Source: Shewanella avicenniae
Lineage (GTDB): Bacteria; Pseudomonadota; Gammaproteobacteria; Enterobacterales; Shewanellaceae
Reading direction: 5' to 3'
Assembly (NCBI RefSeq): GCF_017354945.1
Contig: NZ_CP071503.1
Span: 620,001-684,000 of the forward strand
DNA: 64,000 nucleotides
A program made the translations under genes and the position numbers. The notes under the pieces are model-generated. The model searched no databases. It was not told the DNA's origin and worked only from the letters and a program-made list of their open reading frames with translations. Positions 1 to 7,830 of this stretch are shown piece by piece; position 1 is the first letter of the stretch; the number at the start of each line of letters is the position of its first letter.

Positions 1-265
1 CGCTTACGAACTCGAAGAGTTTGTGAAGAAGCTGAAGCCAGATTTGATTGGTTCAGGCGTGAAAGAAAAGTATGTGTTCCAAAAAATGGGCTTCCCATTC
101 CGCCAAATGCACAGCTGGGATTACTCAGGCCCTTATCACGGTGTTGATGGTTTCGCCATCTTTGCCCGCGACATGGATCTGACCCTGAACAACCCATGCT
201 GGAAAAACATGCAGGCCCCTTGGGCGAAAGCGGAACAAGCAGCGGATCTGGCCAAAACTGCGTAA
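1..265 (+). CDS. nifD: Nitrogenase MoFe protein alpha chain, C-terminal fragment (5' end outside window)
   Basis: Reading frame 2 is open from the first base to a TAA at 265 and gives about 87 C-terminal residues of the NifD chain. The stretch [14 protein letters not shown] carries the histidine that in the family ligates the Mo of FeMo-cofactor (His442 in Azotobacter vinelandii), and it is followed by the conserved FAIFARDMD and LNNPCW segments. NifD pairs with NifK in the cytoplasmic alpha2-beta2 dinitrogenase. The gene lies 74 bp upstream of nifK on the same strand, as in the usual nifHDK operon, so nifH is expected just outside the left edge. No frameshift is visible in the part present. 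Confidence 0.98.
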   Translation, partial: AYELEEFVKKLKPDLIGSGVKEKYVFQKMGFPFRQMHSWDYSGPYHGVDGFAIFARDMDLTLNNPCWKNMQAPWAKAEQAADLAKTA

Positions 266-339
266 TTGCAGTGTGAAGCAGTATCGATTGATAACCCGAG
301 CCGGAGTTCACAGATTAGTGGCACGGTAGGAGAATAGTC

Positions 340-1911
340 ATGACGCAAAAAGTTGAAGATATCAAAACTGGTTATGCGTTATTTAAGCAACCAGAATATC
401 AGGAGCTGTTCGCTGGCAAACACGCGACTTTTGAAGAAGCCGTTGAAGAAGCCAAAGTCAAAGAAGTCTTTGACTGGACAACCACCAAAGAATACCAAGA
501 GATTAACTTTAATCGTAAGCACGTCACCATTGACCCTGCGAAAGCCTGTCAGCCATTAGGGGCTGTACTGTGCGCGCTGGGCTTTGAAAAGACCTTGCCT
601 TATGTGCACGGTTCACAAGGTTGCGTGGCTTACTTCAGAACCTATTTTAACCGTCATTTCAAAGAGCCTGTTGCTTGCGTATCAGACTCAATGACTGAAG
701 ATGCAGCGGTATTTGGCGGCCAGAAAAACATGTTTGCTGGTCTGCAAAACGCTTATGCACTCTACAAGCCTGAAATGATTGCCGTTTCAACCACTTGTAT
801 GGCAGAAGTTATCGGCGACGACTTGAACGCCTTTATCGGTAACGCCAAAAAAGAAGGTTACTTGCCAGAAACTGTGCCAACGCCGTTTGCGCACACCCCA
901 AGTTTCGTGGGCAGCCATGTGACCGGTTGGGACAACATGTTTGAAGGTATTCTGCGCTATTTCACTCTGAACGAGATGGAAGGCAAGGTAGTGGGTAGCA
1001 ATGGCAAGATTAACCTCGTGCCTGGCTTTGAAACTTACCTTGGCAACTATCGCGTGATCCAGCGAATGCTCAAAGAAATGGATGTTGACTATTCCTTCCT
1101 GTGTGATCCATCTGAAGTGTTGGATACACCGGCAGACGGTGAATATCGGATGTATGCAGGTGGCACCAGCATCGCTGAGGTGAAAGATGCACCGAACGCG
1201 ATTGCGACCCTGATGCTGCAACCGGATCAACTGACCAAGTCTACCAAGTTCGTCAAAGACGTTTGGAACCAAGACGTACCCGCACTCAATATCCCAATGG
1301 GCTTAGAGTGGACTGACGACTTTGTGATGAAAGTGTCTGAACTGACGGGTAAGCCAATCCCTGCCTCTATCACCAAAGAGCGCGGTCGTTTAGTCGACAT
1401 GATGACTGACTCGCACACTTGGTTGCATGGGGTGACTATCTCTATCTACGGCGACCCAGATTACCTGATGGGTATGTGCAAGCTGCTGACTGAATTCGGC
1501 TGCGAAATCAAGCATGTACTGTGTCATAACGGTAGCAAGCGCTGGCGCAAAAAGTTGGAAGCACAATTGGCAGAAACACCTTACGGTGCCAATGCTCAAG
1601 TGTTTGTGGGTAACGACTTGTGGCACTTCCGTTCACTGATGTTTACCGATAAGCCTGATCTGATGATCGGTAACTCATACGGTAAGTTCATTGAGCGTGA
1701 CACCAAGGCGAAAGGGCCAGAGTTTGAAGTACCTTTGGTACGCATTGGCTTCCCAATCTTTGACCGTCACCACCTGCATCGCAGCGCCACCATGGGCTAC
1801 GAGGGTGCTATGTACGTGCTCACCACAGTGGTGAACGAAGTACTGGCCAAGCTGGACCGTGAGACATCGGACTTAGGCAAAACTGACTTTGCGTTTGACC
1901 TAGTTCGCTAA
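340..1911 (+). CDS. nifK: Nitrogenase MoFe protein beta chain
   Basis: A 523-residue protein, the same length as A. vinelandii NifK and colinear with it. The three P-cluster cysteines are at the classical positions: Cys70 in AKACQP, Cys95 in HGSQGC and Cys153 in STTCMAE, with the serine of the TPSFVGSH segment following. With NifD it forms dinitrogenase and holds the [8Fe-7S] P-cluster that passes electrons from NifH to FeMo-cofactor. The ATG is preceded by a clear AGGAG ribosome site. A strong hairpin follows the stop codon, before nifT. Confidence 0.99.
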   Translation: MTQKVEDIKTGYALFKQPEYQELFAGKHATFEEAVEEAKVKEVFDWTTTKEYQEINFNRKHVTIDPAKACQPLGAVLCALGFEKTLPYVHGSQGCVAYFRTYFNRHFKEPVACVSDSMTEDAAVFGGQKNMFAGLQNAYALYKPEMIAVSTTCMAEVIGDDLNAFIGNAKKEGYLPETVPTPFAHTPSFVGSHVTGWDNMFEGILRYFTLNEMEGKVVGSNGKINLVPGFETYLGNYRVIQRMLKEMDVDYSFLCDPSEVLDTPADGEYRMYAGGTSIAEVKDAPNAIATLMLQPDQLTKSTKFVKDVWNQDVPALNIPMGLEWTDDFVMKVSELTGKPIPASITKERGRLVDMMTDSHTWLHGVTISIYGDPDYLMGMCKLLTEFGCEIKHVLCHNGSKRWRKKLEAQLAETPYGANAQVFVGNDLWHFRSLMFTDKPDLMIGNSYGKFIERDTKAKGPEFEVPLVRIGFPIFDRHHLHRSATMGYEGAMYVLTTVVNEVLAKLDRETSDLGKTDFAFDLVR

Positions 1912-1916
1912 GCCGT

Positions 1917-1944
1917 AAGCCAGCAGTCTTCGGACTGCTGGCTT
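1917..1944 (+). other. Intercistronic stem-loop with UUCG tetraloop between nifK and nifT
   Basis: A perfect 12-bp inverted repeat (AAGCCAGCAGTC / GACTGCTGGCTT) encloses TTCG, which makes the unusually stable C(UUCG)G tetraloop in RNA. It starts five bases after the nifK stop codon. There is no T-run after it, so it is not a good intrinsic terminator. A role as a 3' stability element or attenuator, giving more nifHDK than downstream message, is inference. Confidence 0.7.
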
Positions 1945-1980
1945 GTGCTTTATGCCACAGACCCAAAAAGAGGAATCACC

Positions 1981-2202
1981 ATGGCAAACGTAATGATTCA
2001 GTACAACGAGCAGGGGCAATTTTGTCTCTATCTGCCCAAGAAAGATCTGGAAGAGGCCATTACCCATTTTGAGTTTGATGAGGATAATCGCTGGGGTGGT
2101 GAAGTCCATCTGGCGGATGGGGCGATCTACTACATCGACCCAATGCCATCTCGGCCAAAATTGCCCATAACCGTGCGCGCGAAGCGGTTACAGGCGGCTT
2201 AA
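1981..2202 (+). CDS. nifT: NifT/FixU family protein
   Basis: A 73-residue protein, the usual size for NifT, with the typical YLPKKDLEE and GGEVHLADG segments. The start was placed at the ATG behind AGAGGAATCACC because a longer in-frame reading runs back into the hairpin after nifK and has no ribosome site. NifT is a small cytoplasmic protein conserved next to nifK. Its exact role is not established, and it is generally dispensable for fixation in the model diazotrophs. It sits between nifK and nifY, 12 bp from the latter. Confidence 0.93.
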   Translation: MANVMIQYNEQGQFCLYLPKKDLEEAITHFEFDEDNRWGGEVHLADGAIYYIDPMPSRPKLPITVRAKRLQAA

Positions 2203-2214
2203 GGAGGAAGGGCA

Positions 2215-2904
2215 ATGGCACGATTTATTTCTGATGAAGCAGCTCTGCGAGTGGCGATGGCCAGCCGTAATCTGCCTGATATCGAGTTAGTTTCACTGCT
2301 GGGGTTGCTGGTGCAACATCTGGGTGAACCTTTGACTGAAGATAAGTTAGCGGGGTTATCACCTAAGGCGTTTCGGTTGATGATCAATTCACTCTCTGAC
2401 GTGCCGACCCGCAAAGAGGTTAACGAAGCCTTGGCGACCTTAACCAACAGTGATGTGGCCTCGGTGGCCGCACCAGAAATTATCGACGTACCGCCATTGC
2501 TCGGCCCCAAGTTGACCGTAGCCGTGACCTCCAATCAGGGCGAAATGATCAACGGCCATTATGGCTCGTGCTTGCGGGTGTTGGTCTATGAAGTCAACGC
2601 CAGCGAACATCAGCTGGTGGATATTCGCCAAGTGGATGCTGGGCTTTCCGGTGAAGCCCGCGCCGAACATATGCTGACCTTGCTTAAAGGCTGTCAGATG
2701 CTGTTCACCCTGTCGATTGGTGGCCCAGCCGCTGCGCGCGTCACCCGCGCCAATATCCATCCGGTGAAAAAGCCGGTGCCAGAAGAAGCCGAGATCGCGC
2801 TGAAAAGCCTGAGTTCGGTGATCGCGGGCAACCCGCCACCGTGGATCCGTAAATTGCTTGGCCTCACTGAGTTGATGCCAACACTGGCCATGGAGGAGGA
2901 ATAA
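2215..2904 (+). CDS. nifY: NifY, dinitrogenase-associated FeMo-cofactor biosynthesis protein
   Basis: A 229-residue protein with an N-terminal helical region (roughly residues 1-85), as in NifY/NafY, and a C-terminal NifX-like cofactor-binding domain (about 100-205) beginning KLTVAVTSNQGEMINGHYGSC. Family members bind apo-dinitrogenase and FeMo-cofactor and help cofactor insertion. The start has an AAGGAGG ribosome site 8 bp upstream. The stop codon overlaps the next ATG by one base (TAATG), so the two genes are translationally coupled. Confidence 0.92.
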   Translation: MARFISDEAALRVAMASRNLPDIELVSLLGLLVQHLGEPLTEDKLAGLSPKAFRLMINSLSDVPTRKEVNEALATLTNSDVASVAAPEIIDVPPLLGPKLTVAVTSNQGEMINGHYGSCLRVLVYEVNASEHQLVDIRQVDAGLSGEARAEHMLTLLKGCQMLFTLSIGGPAAARVTRANIHPVKKPVPEEAEIALKSLSSVIAGNPPPWIRKLLGLTELMPTLAMEEE

Positions 2905-3179
2905 TGTCGACCGCCGCTCAACAACGCATCTCCGCCATTGGCGACCGAATCGCGGCTCACTCAGTCATTAACGAACAGGTGTTGATTGAAATGCGCAGTG
3001 AGTTCCCCACACTGAAATTTACCCTCTGTTTTGAAGATGACTTGGGTGAGCGCGAGCCTTATATCAGCTACCCGAGCTTTGATTTGCATTTAATGCAACT
3101 TCGCCCCGGCAGCTGTGCAGGCTTAACCTTTTCACCCGATGACTGCTCAGGCATCGTGGTGGCATTGCATTTGGATTGA
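2904..3179 (+). CDS. Small nif-associated protein, probably DUF6129 family
   Basis: A 91-residue acidic protein whose start overlaps the nifY stop by one base. The central segment FTLCFEDDLGEREPYISYPSFDLHLM and the C-terminal end LTFSPDDCSGIVVALHLD resemble the small proteins annotated DUF6129 that lie between nifY and nifE in several gammaproteobacteria. The family assignment is from memory of the pattern and has not been checked by search. No metal-binding motif is obvious: the few cysteines are scattered. It is the last gene before a strong terminator and so closes the nifHDKTY transcript. Confidence 0.75.
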   Translation: MSTAAQQRISAIGDRIAAHSVINEQVLIEMRSEFPTLKFTLCFEDDLGEREPYISYPSFDLHLMQLRPGSCAGLTFSPDDCSGIVVALHLD

Positions 3180-3234
3180 GCATCTTGATTGAGCCAATTG
3201 TTTGAAGATAGTTGCTATCCGATAACCTTGTTTT

Positions 3235-3270
3235 CGGCTTTGTCGCAAATACGACAAAGCCGCTTTTTTT
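3235..3270 (+). terminator. Intrinsic terminator of the nifHDKTY operon that also contains a NifA-type upstream activator site
   Basis: A perfect 11-bp stem (CGGCTTTGTCG / CGACAAAGCCG) with a 6-nt loop is followed by seven T residues, a textbook Rho-independent terminator 55 bp after the last gene of the operon. The same bases contain TTGTCGCAAATACGACAA, which is TGT-N10-ACA (TGT at 3241, ACA ending at 3256), the NifA upstream activator pattern. Its centre is about 98 bp upstream of the start site predicted from the nifE sigma-54 promoter. The sequence therefore appears to work both as RNA terminator and as DNA enhancer. Confidence 0.85.
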
Positions 3271-3318
3271 ATGTCGGTTGTTAAACTGACAATCTATCAA
3301 AAACAACAAGTTAACTCT

Positions 3319-3334
3319 TGGCTTCCAATTTGCA
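3319..3334 (+). promoter_or_regulatory. Sigma-54 promoter of nifENX
   Basis: TGGCTTCCAATTTGCA has the GG and GC dinucleotides at the exact sigma-54 spacing and agrees with TGG at -24 and TTTGCA at -12. Transcription would start near 3346, about 60 bp before the nifE ATG. The NifA-type site at 3239-3256 lies at a normal enhancer distance upstream. Confidence 0.8.
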
Positions 3335-3406
3335 CCTTACTCATTACCGCGTCACGAACAGGCCAAAAAGGTCTGGGTGAACCAACCGACGTAAGGAGCA
3401 AGTGCC

Positions 3407-4861
3407 ATGAAACCCTCTGAGATCCGCTTACTTCAGGATGAACCTGCCTGTGAACATAACAAAGGCAGTAAAAGCGGCTGCGCGCGGCCCAAGCCTGGCG
3501 CGACGGCTGGCGGCTGTTGTTTCGATGGCGCGCAGATCAGTTTGTTGCCGATTGCCGATGTCGGCCATATCGTCCACGGCCCAATTGCTTGTGCGGGCAA
3601 CAGCTGGAATAACCGCGGCACCCGCGCCGTCGGCTCGAACCTATTTCGCCTCGGTTTTACCACAGATTTAAACGAGCAAGATGTGATTATGGGGCGCGCC
3701 GAGAAGCGCTTGCTGCATGCCATCAAGCAGTTGATTGAAGAACATAATCCACCGGCAGTGTTTGTTTACATGACCTGTGTGCCCGCGTTGGAAGGCAATG
3801 ACATTGAAGCGATTTGCAAACTGGCGGCCGAGCGCTGGCACAAGCCAGTGATCCCCGTCGATGCCGCCGGTTTTTATGGCAACAAAAACCTCGGTAACCG
3901 TATCGCGGGCAGCGTGATGGTTAAGCATGTGGTCGGCACCGCTGAGCCACCTGCAAAGCCGCTGATGCAGCACGACCCATCGCGCAAAGTGCACGACATT
4001 GTATTGATTGGTGAATACAACATCGCCGGCGAGTTTTGGCATGTGTCTCCGCTGTTTGAAGAGGTGGGCTTGCGGGTGCTGTGCTGCATGGCGGGCGATA
4101 CCCAGTTTCATCAAATTCAAACCATGCACCGCGCCGATGCGGCGATGGTGGTGTGTTCACGGGCGCAGATTAACGTGGCGCGTTTATTAGAAGAGCAGTG
4201 GGGCGTGCCGTGGTTTGAAGGCAGTTTTTACGGCATTGAAGACACTTCTGCGGCGCTGCGTGGCTTTGCCAAACTGCTCAATGACGACAAGCTGACAGCA
4301 CATGTTGAGCAAGTGATTGCCCGTGAAGAAAGCCGTGTGCGTGAGGCGCTAAAACCGTTTCGTACAGAACTCGCTGGCAAACGGGCACTGCTCTATACCG
4401 GCGGGGTGAAGTCATGGTCAGTGGTGTCAGCGCTGGGCGAACTCGGCATTGAAGTGGTTGCCACTGGCACCAAAAAATCCACCCAATCTGACAAACAACG
4501 CATCATCGACATCATGGGCGAAAACGCTTTGATGCTGGATGAAGGCGGCGCGCGACAACTGATCAGCACCTGTCGTCAGCACAATGCCGACTTGATGATT
4601 GCTGGTGGCCGCAACATGTACACCGCCCTGAAAGCCAAGCTGCCGTTTTTGGACATCAACCAAGAACGCCACCACGCCTACGCTGGATATCAAGGGATGA
4701 TCACCCTCGCCGAAGAGCTAGTGCGCACGCTGAATAGCCCGATTTGGAGCGCGGTCAGAAGTGCCTCGCCGTGGGACGCTAGCGCCGATAACTCTGCGGC
4801 ACTCACCTCATTAACGCCAGATCTGAGTACGGATTTGGCGGCGACAGATTTCAAGGCATAA
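3407..4861 (+). CDS. nifE: FeMo-cofactor scaffold protein NifE
   Basis: A 484-residue homologue of NifD that forms the NifEN scaffold, on which the NifB-derived precursor is matured to FeMo-cofactor with Mo and homocitrate. Family features seen are the [20 protein letters not shown] segment, the [14 protein letters not shown] segment with a cluster-ligating cysteine, and the [23 protein letters not shown] segment of the third domain. The extreme C-terminus is Ser/Ala/Thr-rich and variable. The ATG has an AAGGAG site. The gene starts its own sigma-54 transcription unit, and nifN begins 10 bp after the stop. Confidence 0.98.
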   Translation: MKPSEIRLLQDEPACEHNKGSKSGCARPKPGATAGGCCFDGAQISLLPIADVGHIVHGPIACAGNSWNNRGTRAVGSNLFRLGFTTDLNEQDVIMGRAEKRLLHAIKQLIEEHNPPAVFVYMTCVPALEGNDIEAICKLAAERWHKPVIPVDAAGFYGNKNLGNRIAGSVMVKHVVGTAEPPAKPLMQHDPSRKVHDIVLIGEYNIAGEFWHVSPLFEEVGLRVLCCMAGDTQFHQIQTMHRADAAMVVCSRAQINVARLLEEQWGVPWFEGSFYGIEDTSAALRGFAKLLNDDKLTAHVEQVIAREESRVREALKPFRTELAGKRALLYTGGVKSWSVVSALGELGIEVVATGTKKSTQSDKQRIIDIMGENALMLDEGGARQLISTCRQHNADLMIAGGRNMYTALKAKLPFLDINQERHHAYAGYQGMITLAEELVRTLNSPIWSAVRSASPWDASADNSAALTSLTPDLSTDLAATDFKA

Positions 4862-4871
4862 GGAGCACCGC

Positions 4872-6251
4872 ATGGCGATCATTTCTAAACAAAACACGCC
4901 GCTGGTGACCCAGCCGCTGAAAACCAGCCCCGCGACCGGCGCGACCTTGGCCAGTCTCGGCATCAACCGTTGTATTCCGCTATTGCACGGCTCGCAGGGC
5001 TGTGGCGCCTTTGCCAAAGTGTATTTGATCCAGCATCTGCGCGAGCCGATTCCGCTGCAAAACACCGCCATTGACCAAGTGGCGGCGGTGATGGGCGGTG
5101 ATGAAAACCTGTTTGAAGCCTTAAAAACCCTTTGCAGCAAAGAAGCGCCGGAGATTATCGCGGTGATGACCTCTGGCTTGACCGAAATGCAGGGCACGGA
5201 CACTTACCGCGTGATTGCCGATTTTAAACTGCATCACCCAGAATTTGCCGCTACGCGCATTATCAACATGGCCACGCCCGACTTTAACGGCTGCATGCAA
5301 ACTGGCTTTGCCGCCTGTGTTGATGCCTTGGTGCGTCAGCTAGTGCAGCCGCCATCAGGCAGACAACGGGCACGCAAACAGCTCAATGTGCTCTGTTCCG
5401 TGGGCATGACCAGCGCCGACATTGAAACGCTGAAACGCTATCTCGATGCCTTTGAACTGGATGCGGTGATGGTACCGGATCTGTCGCTGTCGCTCGATGG
5501 TCATCTGGGGGATGACGATTTCTCGCCCACCTCAACCGGCGGCACCTCTGTGCTGGAAATAGAACAGATGGCGGACAGCGCCGCCACCTTAGTGCTGGGC
5601 GGCTCGCTGATGAACACCGCCAACTGGCTCAAGCAACGGTTTGATATTCCAGTAGTGAGCTGCGACATGGGCATGGGTATCAAAGCGATGGACAGCTTAG
5701 TGATGCAACTGGCCAAACTCAGCGGTAAGCCGGTTCCCAGTTGGATCAGCCGGGCGCGGCGCCGTTTGCAAGATGCCATGCTCGACTGCCATTTTGTGCT
5801 GAGTAATGAGTCAGTCGGCATCGCCTTGGAGCCTGATCTCGCCATCGGTTATTCCACCTTGCTCAGCGAAATGGGCATCAAGCAACCGCGTATTGTCACC
5901 ACGGTGGATATGGCTGGACTGGCCGATTTGGATGCAGCGGAAGTGATCATCGGCGATATCGCTCGGCTTGGCCAAGTGGCGCCGCAACTCAAGTTGGTGA
6001 TCAGTAACAGTCACGCCGCGGCCTTGTTTGAACCCGAAACCCCTGTGCTGCGCGCCGGTTATCCGTGCCACGACCAGTTCGGCAATATGGATCTGCGCCA
6101 GTTTGGTTATGAAGGCAGCCGTGAGCGTTTATTCGCGCTGGCTAACCTTGTGTTGCATCACCATCAAGATGAAGTGACACCCCATATCAGCAGCTATCGC
6201 TTTGGTGCCGAGCAGGTTACCCCGGCGGCCACGGCTAAGGAGCGCGCATGA
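4872..6251 (+). CDS. nifN: FeMo-cofactor scaffold protein NifN
   Basis: A 459-residue homologue of NifK that pairs with NifE. The N-terminal NRCIPLLHGSQGCGAF segment carries the cysteine that aligns with the P-cluster Cys95 of NifK, as expected for the permanent [4Fe-4S] site of NifEN. The NifK-type MGMGIKAMDSLVMQLAKLSGKPVPSW segment is also conserved. A ribosome site AAGGAGC precedes the ATG, which lies 10 bp after nifE. The stop overlaps the nifX start by four bases (ATGA), indicating coupled translation. Confidence 0.97.
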   Translation: MAIISKQNTPLVTQPLKTSPATGATLASLGINRCIPLLHGSQGCGAFAKVYLIQHLREPIPLQNTAIDQVAAVMGGDENLFEALKTLCSKEAPEIIAVMTSGLTEMQGTDTYRVIADFKLHHPEFAATRIINMATPDFNGCMQTGFAACVDALVRQLVQPPSGRQRARKQLNVLCSVGMTSADIETLKRYLDAFELDAVMVPDLSLSLDGHLGDDDFSPTSTGGTSVLEIEQMADSAATLVLGGSLMNTANWLKQRFDIPVVSCDMGMGIKAMDSLVMQLAKLSGKPVPSWISRARRRLQDAMLDCHFVLSNESVGIALEPDLAIGYSTLLSEMGIKQPRIVTTVDMAGLADLDAAEVIIGDIARLGQVAPQLKLVISNSHAAALFEPETPVLRAGYPCHDQFGNMDLRQFGYEGSRERLFALANLVLHHHQDEVTPHISSYRFGAEQVTPAATAKERA

Positions 6252-6739
6252 GCACTTTTCACGGCTACTCAGAACGCAAATTACACATAGAACCGCAGCC
6301 GCGCGAAGGCGAATTTCCGCTAAAAGTCGCCTTTGCTACCGGCAATCGTCGCCAAGTGGAACAACATTTTGGCAGTGCCCGCGGCATGTTGATTTATGGC
6401 GTGGATAAAAATGAATGGCGCATTTTGGAGGCGATTGAATACGCCGAAGGCGAACAACGTGCCCACGACCGTTTACCTGCGCGGATTAACGATCTAGCAG
6501 GTTGCGCCGCGGTGTTTTGCAACGCCTGCGGGGCGTCGGCGATTCGGCAACTGCTAGAGCGCGGCATTCATCCGGTCAAAGTGGCTGAAGGCGTTGAAAT
6601 TCACTCTTTGCTGCAAGAGTTACAACAAGAGTTACAGGGCAAACCGATGGGTTGGCTGGCGCGTTCACTCAAGCAAGTGCAGCGCGCGCCAAGAGGTGAG
6701 GCCGAACGTTTACAGGCTTTGATGGATGAAGAGTGGTGA
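6248..6739 (+). CDS. nifX: FeMo-cofactor carrier protein NifX
   Basis: A 163-residue protein of the dinitrogenase iron-molybdenum cofactor family. The core begins KVAFATGNRRQVEQHFGSARGMLIYGV, with the family's HFG motif, and ends near HPVKVAEGVEI. NifX binds and shuttles NifB-cofactor and the VK-cluster between NifB, NifEN and the apo-enzyme. It overlaps the end of nifN. The residues after about 125 form a helical tail rich in Gln and Arg, as in other NifX proteins. Confidence 0.95.
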   Translation: MSTFHGYSERKLHIEPQPREGEFPLKVAFATGNRRQVEQHFGSARGMLIYGVDKNEWRILEAIEYAEGEQRAHDRLPARINDLAGCAAVFCNACGASAIRQLLERGIHPVKVAEGVEIHSLLQELQQELQGKPMGWLARSLKQVQRAPRGEAERLQALMDEEW

Positions 6740-6823
6740 ACAAACTGCGATAAACATCAATTTAACACTTTGTATTTAATGAATTTTAATAACACAGCTA
6801 CAGCATAATAAGGGAGCAAAAAA

Positions 6824-7108
6824 ATGAGTAATGTCGTGGGTTATACCCGTGGGGGCGCAGAGTGGGAGCCGCAGTATATCGAGGCAATTAACCAAGATAG
6901 CTGCATCGGCTGTGGCCGCTGCTTTAAAGTCTGTTCACGTAATGTGTTTGATTTGGTTGAAAAAGAAGATGCCGATGAAGACGATCTTTACGATGAAGAA
7001 GTGATGATGGTAATGGCAATCGCCGATGGCGACGATTGCATCGGTTGCCAAGCTTGTTCAAAGGTGTGCCCGAAAGGGTGTCATAGCTTTGCGGCAAAAG
7101 CTGCTTGA
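6824..7108 (+). CDS. fdxB: Nif-specific 2[4Fe-4S] ferredoxin (FdxB / ferredoxin III type)
   Basis: A 94-residue ferredoxin with motifs CIGCGRCFKVCSRNVF (about residue 27) and CIGCQACSKVCPKGCHSF (about 73), separated by an acidic insert rich in Asp and Glu. The opening Gly-Tyr-Thr-Arg-Gly-Gly and the C-terminal KGCH are characteristic of the nif-linked ferredoxin III group found downstream of nifENX. Its role is thought to be electron or cluster supply during cofactor assembly. The ribosome site is AAGGGAGC. The small conserved genes often found between nifX and fdxB are absent, and an 84-bp gap stands in their place. Confidence 0.92.
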   Translation: MSNVVGYTRGGAEWEPQYIEAINQDSCIGCGRCFKVCSRNVFDLVEKEDADEDDLYDEEVMMVMAIADGDDCIGCQACSKVCPKGCHSFAAKAA

Positions 7109-7197
7109 TGCCGCTTTTGGGTGGTGACGTCGCCAGTTGCCTTTAGGTATCGAGTTTTATCTGTGACCACTGGCGTTGTTTGCTATTAATTGCCTGC

Positions 7198-7290
7198 CGC
7201 AGGCTTATGCACACGCATCCTTGTGGCACGCTGCAAGTACATCCGTGTAAGCTCGACGCCAGCATCCATGCTGGCGACGTCCACAAGTCC
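7198..7290. repeat. Probable dispersed palindromic intergenic element
   Basis: Inside an outer inverted repeat (CTTGTGG at 7220-7226 / CCACAAG at 7281-7287) lie a small TACATCCGTGTA hairpin and a 9-bp stem CGCCAGCAT / ATGCTGGCG (7257-7276). This nested architecture, outside any gene, is typical of mobile palindromic intergenic repeats. No second copy is present in this window, so the repeat status is inference. Confidence 0.45.
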
Positions 7291-7641
7291 GCATGTGCTT
7301 GGAATTTCGGAGTACATCTGCCATATCCTGAGTTCATTTAGAATCTTGGTGATGTTGTTGCATGACTAACATCTGGTCAAGGTTAATGATTTTGCTGTGA
7401 TTTCTGTAGGTACTATTACAAATCTAAAAGTAGCTAAGTGTTAGACGTTTAACGCTGAGTACGCAGGTTACACCGATTCCCCCTTGGCGCGGCGCAGGTG
7501 CGTTGGGCAGTCATCGAGCAATCGAGTCATGGACGACGAGAAGCGATGGTGAGGTATGGATTCCGAATCAGAGCGATTTGCGAGAATGACAAACCAGAAG
7601 CGCCGGAGCGTTTCGCGACGTGGGGCAGTTAGGGGATTGAT

Positions 7642-7818
7642 AAGGGGGCGAGGCTGTCCAGCCCCCTTGTCCTCAGGTGTGGAGCGAGTAGCTCCACGAT
7701 TTTCCAAACGAAGTTTGATATGGCGCAGCCATAGAGCTCGCCCGCTGCAGCAGGCGAACACCATCACTCCATTTATCTCGGTGCGATAAATCCAATAAGC
7801 GACGGTGAAGACCGTCGC
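7642..7818. repeat. Array of seven consecutive short hairpins
   Basis: Seven inverted repeats follow one another in 177 bp. They are AAGGGGGC/GCCCCCTT (7642-7668), GTGGAGC/GCTCCAC (7679-7697), CAAAC/GTTTG with a GAA loop (7705-7717), TATGGC/GCCATA with a GCA loop (7719-7733), an 8-9 bp imperfect palindrome centred on CTGCAG (7738-7757), ATTTATC/GATAAAT (7771-7791) and GCGACGGT/ACCGTCGC with a GAAG loop (7799-7818). The array ends 12 bp from the 3' end of the esterase gene. It could be a structured RNA, a folded single-stranded DNA element or a composite repeat. The sequence alone does not decide. Confidence 0.6.
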
Positions 7819-7830
7819 AATCCTCAAGTA

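Larger units (their letters stand above)
7109..7830. other. 722-bp intergenic region without a convincing gene, rich in hairpins
   Basis: No coding region is supported between fdxB and the convergent carboxylesterase gene. The region holds a folded repeat-like element (7198-7290) and a run of seven short hairpins (7642-7818), listed separately. The open frames here, including a 119-codon minus-strand frame at 7468-7827, have no good ribosome site and run through the hairpins. I judge them to be by-products of a structured element. No clear intrinsic terminator for fdxB was found. Confidence 0.6.

Noticed and set aside
7468..7827. 119-codon minus-strand open frame in the fdxB-esterase gap
   Set aside because: It runs through the hairpin array, lacks a ribosome site and has a composition (many Arg, Ser and Thr) typical of read-through of structured non-coding DNA.
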